This document shows, piece by piece, positions 41,354 through 52,042 of a DNA stretch of 64,000 nt. Under the pieces are notes generated by a model that saw only the letters and a list, made by a program, of their open reading frames with translations, was not told the DNA's origin and did not search any database. The position numbers and the translations under genes are program-made. This DNA is from Prorocentrum cordatum (lineage: Eukaryota; Sar; Dinophyceae; Prorocentrales; Prorocentraceae), in contig CAUYUJ010018298.1 in the NCBI GenBank assembly GCA_963575745.1, forward strand, positions 113,740-177,739. Direction: 5' to 3'. The stretch's first letter is position 1; each line of letters starts with the position of its first letter.

Positions 41354-42007
41354 CGGAAGTCGTCCGACGGCCTCTGCGTCACGTGCATTCGGAAAGGCAA
41401 GCCATGTAGCAATCGTGCCATTGGGTGCGCTTTTCGCGTGGGCCCTCTCGGCACCGTGGTGGAATGTAGGCACTGTTGCCTCGCGGGGCCCCGTTGCCAC
41501 GGGCCCGGAAAGGCCGGCTGCCGCGCCCCCGCCCGCCATGGCGTGCGACGCGCAGTGCCGCGCAACAACGGCATGTGCGAACGTTTCTTGAAACCCACAT
41601 GTTCTTTCCCACTGTGCGACAGAAAGTTGACGAAAGCAATGTACGCCACCGGATACAGCCCCGACCACGTCCGACATGCCGCGGTAGCCACCGCCGCCGC
41701 CGGGCCCCATCATCCTCCGACGTCGGGGTCTTCTGGTGTCCCACACGCCCGTCCACGTAGCGATCCGTCGCAAGCACTCCGCAAGCAGGTGGGGGCAGCC
41801 GTCCGCATGTACCTCCGAGCACGTGACTCGCCGAAATGTTCCGTGCCGTGGTGTCGCCTCAAGTCCACCCGCGTAGCACTTCCGAACTCGTCCAGCTGTC
41901 CGCCCGCCTGCGCAGCGCATCGGAACTGGTTCGCAGAACCCGTGCCTGGGACTTCTCTTGGCGTACGCACCGGCCACCGCGCCGGCTGGTGGTCGACTGA
42001 CGAATGA
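41354..42007 (+). pseudogene. In-frame continuation of the cysteine-rich protein, copy 1
   Basis: Directly after the TAA, in the same frame: CVTCIRKGKPCSNRAIGC and CRHCCLAGPRCHGPGKAGC continue the module series. CSFPLCDRKLTKAMYATG and CSVPWCRLKSTRVALP follow, up to a TGA at 42005. Modules on both sides of the stop suggest a nonsense change in one ancestral protein rather than two genes. Confidence 0.6.
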
Positions 42008-42310
42008 TGCAGCAACCGCGTTCCGAAAGCGTCGCTCTCTCCGACCGGCCACTTTCAAGGAGCCTGCGCAACGTGCGGGGCTCTGCACTTCTTCGCCGAA
42101 CGCGCGCGTTGCCCGGCAGCACGCAGAAAGGACTTCGGCGCGTGCTGCAAATACGGAGCCCTGGCTGGCATCCCCCTACTGCCTCCCGCTCTGGCCGAAA
42201 TGGCTCAGCTCCTTCGTCCGGGTCTTTCCCACGACCACTTCATGCAGCACATTCGGTCGTACAACTGCGCCCTTGGATTCGCATCCTTCAACAGCGAGAG
42301 CACTGTCGCC
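42008..42310 (+). pseudogene. Helitron-like transposase N-terminal domain fragment, copy 1
   Basis: Still in the same frame after the TGA: CATCGALHFFAER, then KDFGACCKYGALAGIPLLPP, LAEMAQLLRPGLSHDHF and IRSYNCALGFASFNSES. Helitron Rep/helicase proteins have the pattern C..CGALH(F/W)..E...F..CC..GKV.LP.L..PP..L..LL....F...IR.YN.A.AF.S. The match ends near 42300, where CACCCGGG repeats begin. No HUH nuclease or helicase part is present, so the copy is truncated. Confidence 0.7.
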
Positions 42311-42586
42311 GCACGGAAGACCCGCACGGAAGACCCCCTGTCGGGCACCCGGGCACCCAGGCATTGCAGGCACCCCGGCACCGGGGCATCCGGGCATCCC
42401 CCGGGCACCCGGGAAGGAGGAGGGAGGATGAGGAGGAGGAGAAGGAGGAGGAGTGAACGTCGGGCAGGCGTCCAGCGCAATCCGAGCCGAGGGTAGAGCC
42501 AGAAGGAGTAGGAGGTGGAGGGGACCGGGAGGACCGTTTCGGCCGTTCGAAAAAGCACCTCATCCATGTCATCCTCCTCCACCTCC
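42311..42586. repeat. CACCCGGG-type and GGA/CTC repeats at the truncated end of copy 1
   Basis: GCACCCGGGCACCCAGGC units at about 42345-42415, GGA repeats to 42452, and CTC repeats at the gap edge. Confidence 0.7.
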
Positions 42587-42686
42587 NNNNNNNNNNNNNN
42601 NNNNNNNNNNNNNNNNNNNNNNNNNNNNNNNNNNNNNNNNNNNNNNNNNNNNNNNNNNNNNNNNNNNNNNNNNNNNNNNNNNNNNN
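42587..42686. other. Assembly gap, 100 N
   Basis: Exactly 100 N between two CTC-rich flanks, the usual placeholder for a gap of unknown size. Confidence 1.
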
Positions 42687-42915
42687 CTCCTCCTCCTCCT
42701 CCTCCTGGTACTCCTCCCCCTCCCCTCCTCCTCCTCCTCCTCCTCCTCCTCCTCCTCTTCCTGGTCGTCCTCCTCCTCCTGGTCGTCCTCCTCCTCCTGC
42801 TCGTCCTCCTCCTCCTCCTGCTCGTCCTTCTTCTCCTGCTTCTCCTGCTCCTCGTCCTGCTCCTGCTCGTCCTCGTCCTGCTGGTCTTGCTCGTCCTCCC
42901 CCTCGTCGTGCTCTT
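42687..42915. repeat. CTC / CTGCTCGTC array
   Basis: CTC repeats pass into CTCCTGGTCGTCCTC-like variants. No gene. Confidence 0.9.
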
Positions 42916-42929
42916 GCCCCTGCTGAAAA

Positions 42930-43355
42930 TGTAGCCCAGGAATGGGAGTTTTGGGAAGTCGAAGAGCACGAAGTTGCCTACAGTTGGCTACGGGCATTCA
43001 AAATGCGGCCCGGGAATGGAGTTCTGGGAACTCGAAGAGCACGAAGTGGCCTACAGTTGGCTCCGGGCATTCAAAATGTGGCCCGGGAATGGAGTTCTGG
43101 GAAATAGAAGAGCACGAAGTGGCCTACAGTTGGCTCCGGGCATCAAAAATGTGGCCCGGGAATGGCGTTCTGGGAACTCGAAGAGCACGAAGTGTGTGAC
43201 TGTTGCATCCGGCCCCCCAGAATGTGGCCCGGGAATGGCGTTCTGGGATGTCGAAGAGCACTTTGTGTGTGACTGTTGCATCCGGCCCCCCAGAATGTGT
43301 CCTGGGAATGGAGTTCTGGGAAGGCGAAGAGCACGAAGTGTGTGACTGTTGGTGA
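42930..43355. repeat. 73-bp minisatellite, six copies
   Basis: CGAAGAGCACGAAGT or a close variant stands at 42960, 43033, 43106, 43179, 43252 and 43325, exactly 73 apart. Each unit also has CCCGGGAATGGAGTTCTGGG. The second half of the units changes from GCCTACAGTTGGCTCCGGGC to TGACTGTTGCATCCGG after the fourth copy. 73 is not a multiple of 3, so it is not a coding repeat. Confidence 0.97.
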
Positions 43356-43861
43356 AAAACGAGCCCGGCTCATGCCGCCCGGAAACGCCCCAACACCTGC
43401 CCGGACCCCCCTGTGGAGTGATCTGTGAGCTCTTTTGACACTACTAGAAACCTATCAGTCTTCGCTGTTAGGTAAATATATACACACCACGACACCCCGA
43501 CGTCGTCCCCGACCCTCAACAAAGTCCTGGGATTGAAAAAAACAACCCGCCACTGATACTGTGTATGCTCCAATTTCCGATCCCACTTCCCGTCCCCCCT
43601 CGCTCCTCCTCCCCTCCGTCAGCCCCTCCTCCCGCGCATCTGCCGCAGCCCTGCGGACGCAGGAGCAGGCCGCCGTCTCGACTGTGCACCGCCACACCAG
43701 GCCTGGCCAGCGCCACCCTGGAGCCCGGAGGCATTTTTCCAAGGCGAGCTCCTCCGGCTCAAGGAGCGCTGGATGGCAGACGAGCCGCGACATGATATCG
43801 CTCGTTCTGCCTCGCGGGAAGAAAGATCATGCCCCCGCCTCGAACTCGGAATGTCTTTCAC
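43356..43861. other. No gene seen
   Basis: Mixed DNA with no family match. Confidence 0.4.
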
Positions 43862-44352
43862 TGAAGGGGCCCTGGGACACACAAATAAATACACACAAAT
43901 AACAACATTCCCCATATTTTCCCATATGTTCTGGGTTTGTGTCTTCCCCCCCTTCCCATATGTTTCTATATTTTCTCATATTTTCTGGGGACTCGACGAT
44001 TAATTGTGTCTGTGTGTGTTTGTCCCTCCTGACTCACATCCGCCGAGCTGCCCGAGCGAGAAACACGAGTCAGCTACACGCGCGAGCGACCCTGGGCAAG
44101 AGAGTGACCTTTGGCGCGGGGCTATTCGGGGGCTGCGGGACCCCTGCAGGCCCTCACCAAAGGCCTCTCCGGCGAAGGATCTAAAGGGGCCCAGAGACAC
44201 ACGAATAAGCAGACACAAATAACAAGATCCCCCATATTTTTTTCCCATATGTTCTGGGTTTGTGTCTTCCCCCCACTTCCCATCTTTTCATATACTTTCT
44301 AGGGAATCGACGATTAATTTTGTCTGTGTGTGTTTCTTCCTCCTGAGACACG
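43862..44352. repeat. Direct duplication, about 175 bp, 322 bp apart
   Basis: 43862-44037 and 44184-44352 share GGGGCCC(T/A)GGGACACAC-like starts, CCCATATGTTCTGGGTTTGT, TCGACGATTAATT and TGTCTGTGTGTGTTT. The AT-rich content stands out from the GC-rich surroundings. Confidence 0.85.
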
Positions 44353-44984
44353 TGGGCGCGCGAGCGAGGAACAGGCCGCGCGCGCCCGGCGGCGTGCTCG
44401 GTCCCTCTCGCGCCCACTCCCGAGCACACCGGCGCCCAGCATCGCGGCAAAGAGGAACAACAAATGACACTGACGTGAAGTCGGGCCTGTCCCCCTACAG
44501 GGGGATATTTGGGCTGAAAATAAAAAGATGCACAACATACCCCCAAACGGTCCAAAAATAATCAGACAGTAGTCCCCAGACTATTTTTTGACTTTTTTTG
44601 AATATTCGGGGATGGACAGACCCCTCTTTAGTAAAACGTGGTTTAGTGAAAACGACCTGAAGCCCAAATTTGGCGGGCGCAAGCCTGGAAAATAACGACC
44701 ACGGCGCCCTCTCGAGAACCGAAAACGGACAATTCACTAATCGACGTGTCACTGTTTGGGGTTCTGTCCACCCCGGAAATATTTCTTCTGTAGAGGGACG
44801 GGCCCAATTTGACACTGACACCAACTTTCGGAGCTCCGCGGAGACTTCCTGGAGCGGCGCCCGAGCCCCCCCTCCCTGTCGCGCGGAATGCGCGCCAGGG
44901 GCGGCGCCGACGCGCCGCCAGAGAGCTCGAACACCGAGCCGAGAAAATCCGCGCGGCCCTCCGGAAGTTTCTGCGGATGCAGGG
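44353..44984. other. No gene seen
   Basis: Mixed DNA, T-rich near 44580-44610, GC-rich from 44830. Confidence 0.4.
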
Positions 44985-45600
44985 AGGAGGAGGAGGAAGA
45001 GGAGGAGGAGGAGGCGGAAGAGGAGGAGGAGGAGGAGGAGGAGGAGGAGGATGCGGGCAGGCGGAATGAGGAGCGGGGAGGCGGAGAGAGGAGGACGAGG
45101 AAGGAGGAGGAGGAGGAGGAGGAGGAGAGAGGGAGGAGGAGAGGAGGAGGAGAGGATGGAGGAGGAGAGGAGAGGAGCCGGATGAGGCGGAAGAGGAGGC
45201 GGAGGAGGCGGAGGAGGAGGAGGAGGAGGAGGAGGAGAGTGAGGAGGAGGAGGGAGGAGGAGGAGGAGGAGTAGGAAGAGTAGTAGGAGGAGGAGGAGGA
45301 GGAGGCCATTTCTTGTTCCCCGCGGGCCGGCCCCGCGGCCCCAGGCGCCTAGTGCCCTCGATGCCCTCGGGCCGGCACGCGCGGCGGCTGCCACATGTCT
45401 GACACTGCCCTCGCCCTGCAGCGCCAGAAGGGCGCTGCGCCAGCCTCCTCCTCCTCCTCCTCCTCCTCCTCCTCCTCCTCTCCTCCCTTCCTCCCTCCTC
45501 CCTCCTCCCTCTCTCCTCCCTCCTCCTCCTCCCTCCCTCCTTCCTTCCTCTCCTCGCTCCTCCTCCTCCCTCCTCCTCCTCCTCCTCCTCCTCCTCCTCC

Positions 45601-45632
<32 letters not shown>

Positions 45633-45655
45633 CTCCTCCTCCTCCGTCGTCAGCG
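44985..45655. repeat. (GGA)n then (CTC)n: large inverted trinucleotide arrays
   Basis: GGA-rich DNA at about 44985-45305 and CTC-rich DNA at about 45445-45650 flank about 140 bases of GC-rich unique DNA. The arrays are mutually complementary over 200 bases or more. Confidence 0.9.
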
Positions 45656-46554
45656 GGTCAAAAGGCCCGGTGCGGCTGGAGGAAGGTCGGGAAGCAACTC
45701 CTGAGAGATCTTGGTGAGAACGAGTAGGGTCTAACTGCCATCGCTTGGACGTCCATTCCCCGTTCGTGTGTCGCTGTCGCGCATTTTTTTCTTCGCAAGA
45801 TGATCCAAGATGCCCCTACATGGCTAAGATCTTCTTGCGCTAGACCCGCCGAGAAAAATGTACACGTCCAAGCGGTGCTGTGTCAGTTTGGCCCGATGGA
45901 GGGCCATTAGGACTGATCAGGCTGGAATAAGCGTGGGATCAAACATAATTCAGCGGGATTGCGGATAGAACGAGATGAAACGGAATTTTGCCGCTGCAAG
46001 CTGGTATCCGACAACGGATACACCAGCGCTGATGCTGAATTTTACCCCCCAAGAGTTGTATCCTGAAGAGGTGGTTAGACGAGCGCGTTCCACTACTCGC
46101 AAAGAATGCACTCGCAAATGGCCTGGATCCGCCGCGGGGGATCTACTATAATTCTCATCGAATCGAACAGCTGCTCTTGTTCGTACCTTTGCGAGTAGGC
46201 ACTGTACGATAAGTGGAACGCGCTTGGTGAGTGGTGGGGAGTTGCCCAGTTATGCCTCTGGCGTGGCGCCTACCAAATTTTACGGCCGCACTGCAAGCTT
46301 GATTGAGAACCCGTGCATATACGATCCCGGGTCGAGGGTGCCTCCATGGGACTATCCAAGGCTTCCACGGTCCAAGAGGGCCCCGAGTCGCCGAACGATC
46401 GCTCGAAGACGCCCAAAAAGATGGACAAGATGGCGCAAGAAGCTTCTGAGGAGCCCCGGGAAGCCTCCAAGAAACCTCCCAAGAAGGTCCCGACAAACAA
46501 ACATCGGTGATGCACCTTTAATGTTTAACCGATGTTGCCGTTATCGCCTGTTTG
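45656..46554. other. No gene; imperfect inverted repeat at 46083-46224
   Basis: GCGCGTTCCACTACTCGCAAAG at its left edge (46083) is repeated inverted near 46186-46224, where TTTGCGAGTAG and AGTGGAACGCGC are split by about 12 extra bases. The rest is unassigned. Confidence 0.5.
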
Positions 46555-46870
46555 GCTTTCCGACGCTCCAAAACGGCCCAAAAAGGCACGCCTCAAGACC
46601 ACCCCCCAAGACGGCCTAAGTGCGCCCCAGGACGGCTCCAAGACAACCCCAAAAGAGGCCCCAAAGAAGGAACACGAACCGAACATCCGAGCCTTCCGCC
46701 CCAAGAGGCCCCCAGGAGTCCCCAAGAGGCGCCCAAGAGTCCCCCAAAAGGCCCCCTAAGAGGGCTCCAATTTGGCCCCCAAGAGGCTCCCAAGGGGCCC
46801 CAAAACGGCCCCAAAGAGACCACAAAACTGCCTCCGAGAGGCCCCCGAGAGGCCGCCCACGAGGTTCCAA
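46555..46870 (+). repeat. CCAAGAGGCC-type block
   Basis: Starts with the same T-rich spacer and TTTCCGACGCTCCAAAACGG as the 38-kb arrays. GAACACGAACCGAACATCC at about 46671 recurs in altered form at 57111. Confidence 0.85.
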
Positions 46871-47220
46871 CGAACAGCAACCACTAGGCTTATAGCCCAC
46901 AACCCAAGCACCGTCGGGACTTGCCGTAGGCAACTGGATATAATCAGGGTCGAGGGTGCACAGCCCCTCCCCCCAACAGACCGGATGGGCCCCACGGTTC
47001 CGCAGCCACCCCCCCTCTCCAGATGGGATGGGGGGCGATGACGACGACGACGACGTAGACGCCCACGCCGACGGAAATGACGACAACGAAGACGCCGACG
47101 CCGACTCGGACGCTGATGCCGAAAGAAGACAACGACGACGACGAACCACCCCACACCCACAGGGGGAAGGGCGGCACTGGCACACGCCGACGGAAGGCGC
47201 CGACGCCGACGCCGACGGAA

Positions 47221-47252
<32 letters not shown>

Positions 47253-47494
47253 TGACGCTGGCGATGACGCTGACGCCGACGCCGACGCCGACGCCGACTC
47301 TGACGCCGACAGACGACGACGACCACGATGACGACGAACCTACCAACAGGAGGGGGGCAGTAGCACCCATCACCACGCCACGCGCACAAGGCCGCGATCA
47401 AAGAGGGGAAGGGGTGGAGCGATCCCATTCGTGAGGCCTTCGCGAGGCTTACGGGTGTACCCATCCAGCGGGGAGGGGGCGATCCCATACATGT
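46871..47494. repeat. GAC/GCC trinucleotide DNA; no gene
   Basis: GACGAC/GACGCC repeats at about 47040-47335 give Asp-Ala or Arg readings in all frames. The flanks hold no recognised gene. Confidence 0.8.
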
Positions 47495-48140
47495 ATATAT
47501 ATATATACATCAGAAAGACGGGCAGGAACGGTCATTCACAATCCCTGGGCGCGTGGCTGAAATGAGATTCCGCGGTTCGGATTGTTGTTGATATTGTTGT
47601 TGTTGTTGCATTATTGTTTGTTGTTTATTGTCATCTTCCCACCCGCGACCCACCCAAGCCCCGCCAAAAACCCGCCCGTGACACACCCGCGACCCACCCG
47701 CGATCCAGACACATGGCCTTAACGAAAAACGGCGCCTGCGGCAAGCTCGTTGTAAAACTTGTGAGGGCTAGGCGCCTGCGGCGGGCGTCTTCAAAATCTC
47801 GCAGACTGCGTGTGTATATATATATATATACACACGTAGCATCCCGCAATTTCGGGTAAGAGTGAGTGGGCGAAAACGTCAGCAGGTGGGTGGGTCGCGG
47901 GTGGGTCGCGGAGTGGGTCGCAAGTGTATCGCGAAAGGGTCGCGGGTGGGTCGCGGGTGCGTGGCGGGTGGGTCGCGGGCTGGGTCTCGCGGGTTGGACG
48001 ACGAGAACAAACAACGCATAACAAGCAAACAACAACGCAACAACAACAATCTGCACCGCGTAACCGCACTTCAGCCACGCGCCCAAGGACAGTGAATGAC
48101 CGCTCGGTCCCCTCACTCTGATATATATATATATATATAT
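47495..48140. repeat. Foldback element of about 640 bp bounded by TA runs
   Basis: CGGTCATTCACAATCCCTGG and GCGCGTGGCTGAAATGAG (about 47530-47570) reappear inverted as CGGTCATTCACTGTCCTTGG and GCGCGTGGCTGAAGTGCG (reverse complement of about 48060-48105). TTGTTGTTG-rich and CACCCGCGACCCACCC-rich segments follow in mirrored order. TA runs lie at both outer ends (47497, 48121) and in the middle (47814). Confidence 0.8.
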
Positions 48141-48178
48141 ATAAGGACACTATGTATTAACCTTATGATAATATATAG

Positions 48179-48211
<33 letters not shown>
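48141..48211. repeat. AT-rich DNA and (TA)n at the left edge of duplication copy 2
   Basis: About 30 bases of TA end directly at the duplicated unit. Confidence 0.9.
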
Positions 48212-48214
<3 letters not shown>

Positions 48215-48244
48215 GGGGGACGAGGTCCCCCGGCCGAGCCCAAG

Positions 48245-49645
48245 GACCTCGGGGGCGCATGGGGGTGCAGGGCCCCCGGGGCCGCTCGGAAGGGTTCCCG
48301 TTCGGTTCCAGAGACCGCCAGGGCGGGCTCCAGCCCAGCCAAGACAGCCCGCGAGCGCTCCAACACGCGCCAGCATGGCTTCCAGACGAGCCCAGCGGCC
48401 ACCAACACGCCCCAAGCGGCCTCCAAGAGGCCTCCCAAGAGAGCCCCAAGAGGCAAAACATGTTGTTTTTTTTTTCATTGGTTTGTTCAATGTTTTTTGT
48501 CTTCTCGCTTTTCCTGCTTTCCGACGCTCCAAGACGGCCCAAGAGGCCCCCAAGAGAGCCCCAGGACGGCCCAAGAGGCCCCTAAGCCGGCCCCAAGACG
48601 GCCCAAGAAGCCCCCAAAGGCGTCCCGAGACGGCCCAAAAGGCCCCCAGGACGGCCCAAGAACCGCCCAAGACAGCTCCAGGAGGGCCCCGCCATGGCCT
48701 GAAGACTGCCTAAGCGAGCCCAGCGGACCTCCAACACGCGCCAGCATGGCCTCCAAACGAGGCCAGAAGCCACCAACACGCCCCAAGCGGCCTCCAAGAG
48801 GCCTCCCAAGGAGCCCCAAGAGGCCACAAACGTTGATTTTTCATTGTTTGTTTCTATTTGTTTTGCCTTCTCGCTTTTTCTGTTTTCCGACGCTGCCAGA
48901 CGGCCCAAGAGGCACCCAAGACAGCCCAGGACGGCCCCAGAGGCCCCTGAGCCGGCCCCAAGACAACCCAAGAGGCCCCCAAAGGCGTCCCAAGATGGCC
49001 CAAGTGAGCCCCAAAACAACCCAGGAGCCGCTCAAGACAGCCCCAGCAGGGCCCCGACATGGCCTGACGACTGCCTAAAAGGCCAGCGAGCCTCCAACAC
49101 GCGCCAGCATGGCCTCCAGACGAGCCCACAGGCCACCAACACGCCCCAAGCGGCCCCCAAGAGGCCTCCCAAGAGAACCCCAAGAGGCCACAAACGCTGA
49201 CTTGTCATTGGTTCTTTCGATGTTTTTCGCGTTCTTGCTTTTTTGCTTTCCGACGCTCCAAGACGGCCCAAGAGGCCCCCAAGAGAGCCCCAGGACGGCC
49301 CAAGAGACCCTTAAGCCGGGCCCAAGACGGCCCAAGACGCCCCCAACGGCGTCCCAAGACGGTCCAAGAGCGCCCCAGGACGGCGCAGGAGTCGCCCAAG
49401 ACGGCCCCAGGAGGGCCCCGACATGGCCTCAAGATTGCCTAAGCGAGCCCAGCGGACCCCAAGAGGGCCCCACGAGGCCGCAAGAAGCCCCCCGAGGCCA
49501 CCCAAGCGCCCCCCAAAGGCTCCCCGGAGGCTCCCAAGAGGCCCAACAACTCCTCCCAATACGCCCCAGAGACTTCCAGTATGCCTCCAAAAACTGACCC
49601 CGAGAGGGTCATGCGAGGCCCCAAGACAGCCCAATGATGGCCACG
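48245..49645 (+). repeat. CCAAGAGGCC-type array, copy 2
   Basis: Same 365-bp higher-order plan as the array at 38210-39610, with small indels in T and A runs. Confidence 0.9.
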
Positions 49646-50128
49646 CGAGAGCCACACCATACATTATGATGATGAGGAGGCGTAAGTAATGGTGGCGAGT
49701 GATGCTGATGACAAGGATGGAAGGGGAGCGAAGGATGAGGAGGACTGGGGGGAGTGACTCGAGGTGAGGAAGGACGAGAACGAGGTGTAGGAAGAGAAGG
49801 AGCGGCAGATTGAAGAGAGCGGGGAGGACATGGAGGAGGCTGATGATGATGAGGAGGAGGAGGAGGACGAGGAGGAGAGGAGGACGGGGAGCAGTGACGT
49901 AACCAGCCCTTAACATTTACGCTCCCAATAGCGAAGGGTGCCATGAGCCGTCTCGGGCAAGTTCCTTCAGCGCTCTTTCCGTTTCCGTGCACAACCATTG
50001 GCCCATCCATGGAGCCATGACGGGGCCCAGGTCAGCGCCGAGGCTGTTCCCGGAGCTTCCAACAAGGTCTCCGAGTTGCACTTCCGCGTCCTGCTCCACC
50101 GACCCCGTACCCCATATCGGCTGAAGAC
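49646..50128. other. GAT/GGA-rich spacer, copy 2; no gene
   Basis: Counterpart of 39611-40093, with slight length changes in G runs. Confidence 0.5.
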
Positions 50129-51388
50129 ATGATGCTGCTGCCTCCGCAGTCACCAGTCAGTATTCTCCTGCTTACTTTTACGGCATTGCAGGCTGCCATC
50201 CATATCGCGGGTCGAGCCGCCGCTCCCTGCACCTCCGTATTCGTGGTCATGGCTCCAGCTGTTACTGAGAGGCCGCGACACACGTGTCATAACTATCCAA
50301 TGTGCAGTGGACTCCAAGCTCAGATCGCAGTCGAAGGCACCAACAAACGAGAACGTCACAGATTTTGCAAGCGGTGCCTTTCGGCAGATGCACGGTGTGC
50401 CCACCCCCAGTGCGAGGCTCCTGTAGCTCCACCCTTCCGACGGCCAAAAACACATGTCACGCCTACTTTCTGCACAACGCACTATTCCGACCCATGCCAC
50501 AATACCACGCGTGAGTGGAACTTGTGTAGGAACGCCGGCGTCGGCTGCCGCCTTCTGGCAACCAACAAATCATCTGGCCCGTGCTTTCCGTGCTCTGAAG
50601 GCTCCCTGCCCTGTCGCTTCGCGGTGCTGGGGTGTCCTTCCCACGTCCGGCAAAAGGTCAAAAATGCATCAGGCTGGCTTCCGCAATGCGTTAACCATCA
50701 CAACAACCATTCTTGCCCCTACAACCCTGGTCGGCAATTCGCCTGCGCGTCGCCTGGCTGCCAAGAAGAACGGAGCGATGCAGCCCACAGTACTTGCGTC
50801 CCATGCCAAGCCGGACGTCGACCGTGCGCAGTGTGCTTCTCGCCCCGAGGAGCGCCCGGAACTCCAGATTTGTGCGCTCACTGTGGCGGAGCCAGCTCAG
50901 CCGCCAGCCCTTCTCTAGCCGCTCCAACGCAGTCTTCGACGGCGCTTGCATCTACGCCCTCGCGATGTAGCGCTCCGAAGTGCGGGGCGCCAGCGGTGCA
51001 AGAAAGCACATCTCGAACGGGCGCGCAATGCCCCATGTGCATCGTCGGGGTCTTTCCTTGCGCTACGGCCACCTGCAACTTCCGCGTCCTTCGACAACAC
51101 GGACAGCATTGCCTCGTCTGCCAACCGCCCGCCCTGCTCCACTTCTGCCGCGCGCTCGCGTGTACGAGCGTAGTCGAGTCGCCAGAGGACACTTTGTGTT
51201 GTCTTTGCACTTCGTCCTGTTTCCCATGCGCGACGCGTAGGTGCGACGGCCGTTCCACCCCTGGTTCAGCAGGCCTATGTCGAACGTGTGGGCTGTCCAC
51301 ACCACAACCACTACCATCCCTCTCCAAACGATCCTACGAGCAAGCCGCAGCCCCTTGTAGCTCGTCTGGGTGCAACGGTGTAGCTTAA
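50129..51388 (+). CDS. Cysteine-rich multi-module protein, copy 2 (419 aa)
   Basis: Same length and frame as copy 1. Visible changes are CHNYPMCSG for CHNYPICSG and AQIAVEG for AQIPVEG. All cysteines noted in copy 1 are kept. The same TAA ends it, so the stop predates the duplication. The presumed role and doubts about the start are as for copy 1. Confidence 0.6.
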   Translation: MMLLPPQSPVSILLLTFTALQAAIHIAGRAAAPCTSVFVVMAPAVTERPRHTCHNYPMCSGLQAQIAVEGTNKRERHRFCKRCLSADARCAHPQCEAPVAPPFRRPKTHVTPTFCTTHYSDPCHNTTREWNLCRNAGVGCRLLATNKSSGPCFPCSEGSLPCRFAVLGCPSHVRQKVKNASGWLPQCVNHHNNHSCPYNPGRQFACASPGCQEERSDAAHSTCVPCQAGRRPCAVCFSPRGAPGTPDLCAHCGGASSAASPSLAAPTQSSTALASTPSRCSAPKCGAPAVQESTSRTGAQCPMCIVGVFPCATATCNFRVLRQHGQHCLVCQPPALLHFCRALACTSVVESPEDTLCCLCTSSCFPCATRRCDGRSTPGSAGLCRTCGLSTPQPLPSLSKRSYEQAAAPCSSSGCNGVA

Positions 51389-52042
51389 CGGAAGTCGTCC
51401 GACGGCCTCTGCGTCACGTGCATTCGGAAAGGCAAGCCATGTAGCAATCGTGCCATTGGGTGCGCTTTTCGCGTGGGCCCTCTCGGCACCGTGGTGGAAT
51501 GTAGGCACTGTTGCCTCGCGGGGCCCCGTTGCCACGGGCCCGGAAAGGCCGGCTGCCGCGCCCCCGCCCGCCATGGCGTGCGACGCGCAGTGCCGCGCAA
51601 CAACGGCATGTGCGAACGTTTCTTGAAACCCACATGTTCTTTCCCACTGTGCGACAGAAAGTTGACGAAAGCAATGTACGCCACCGGATACAGCCCCGAC
51701 CACGTCCGACATGCCGCGGTAGCCACCGCCGCCGCCGGGCCCCATCATCCTCCGACGTCGGGGTCTTCTGGTGTCCCACACGCCCGTCCACGTAGCGATC
51801 CGTTGCAAGCACTCCGCAAGCAGGTGGGGGCAGCCGTCCGCATGTACCTCCGAGCACGTGACTCGCCGAAATGTTCCGTGCCGTGGTGTCGCCTCAAGTC
51901 CACCCGCGTAGCACTTCCGAACTCGTCCAGCTGTCCGCCCGCCTGCGCAGCGCATCGGAACTGGTTCGCAGAACCCGTGCCTGGGACTTCTCTTGGCGTA
52001 CGCACCGGCCACCGCGCCGGCTGGTGGTCGACAGACGAATGA
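51389..52042 (+). pseudogene. In-frame continuation of the cysteine-rich protein, copy 2
   Basis: Same modules as copy 1; a Ser-to-Leu change lies near 51804 (GATCCGTTGCAAG for GATCCGTCGCAAG). It ends at the same TGA. Confidence 0.6.

Larger units (their letters stand above)
38178..42585 (+). repeat. Segmental duplication copy 1 (about 4.4 kb)
   Basis: Nearly identical to 48212-52620 at an offset of about 10,035. It starts at (TA)n and ends in CTC repeats at the assembly gap. Differences are few single bases and small indels. Confidence 0.97.

Noticed and set aside
42310-43000. Search for Helitron HUH nuclease and helicase motifs after the N-terminal domain
   Set aside because: None seen before or after the gap; the element is called a fragment only. 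No certain TC start or CTRR end was found either.
42930-43355. Regular repeats as a CRISPR array
   Set aside because: Units are contiguous tandem repeats without unique spacers; the same holds for the 152-, 76- and 65-bp arrays.
44495-45394. Long ORFs on both strands in the GGA/CTC region
   Set aside because: Repeat-derived; the non-repeat part (44.5-44.9 kb) shows no family.
46616-47488. 290-codon minus-strand ORF
   Set aside because: Val/Arg-rich reading of GAC repeats and CCAAG-type units.
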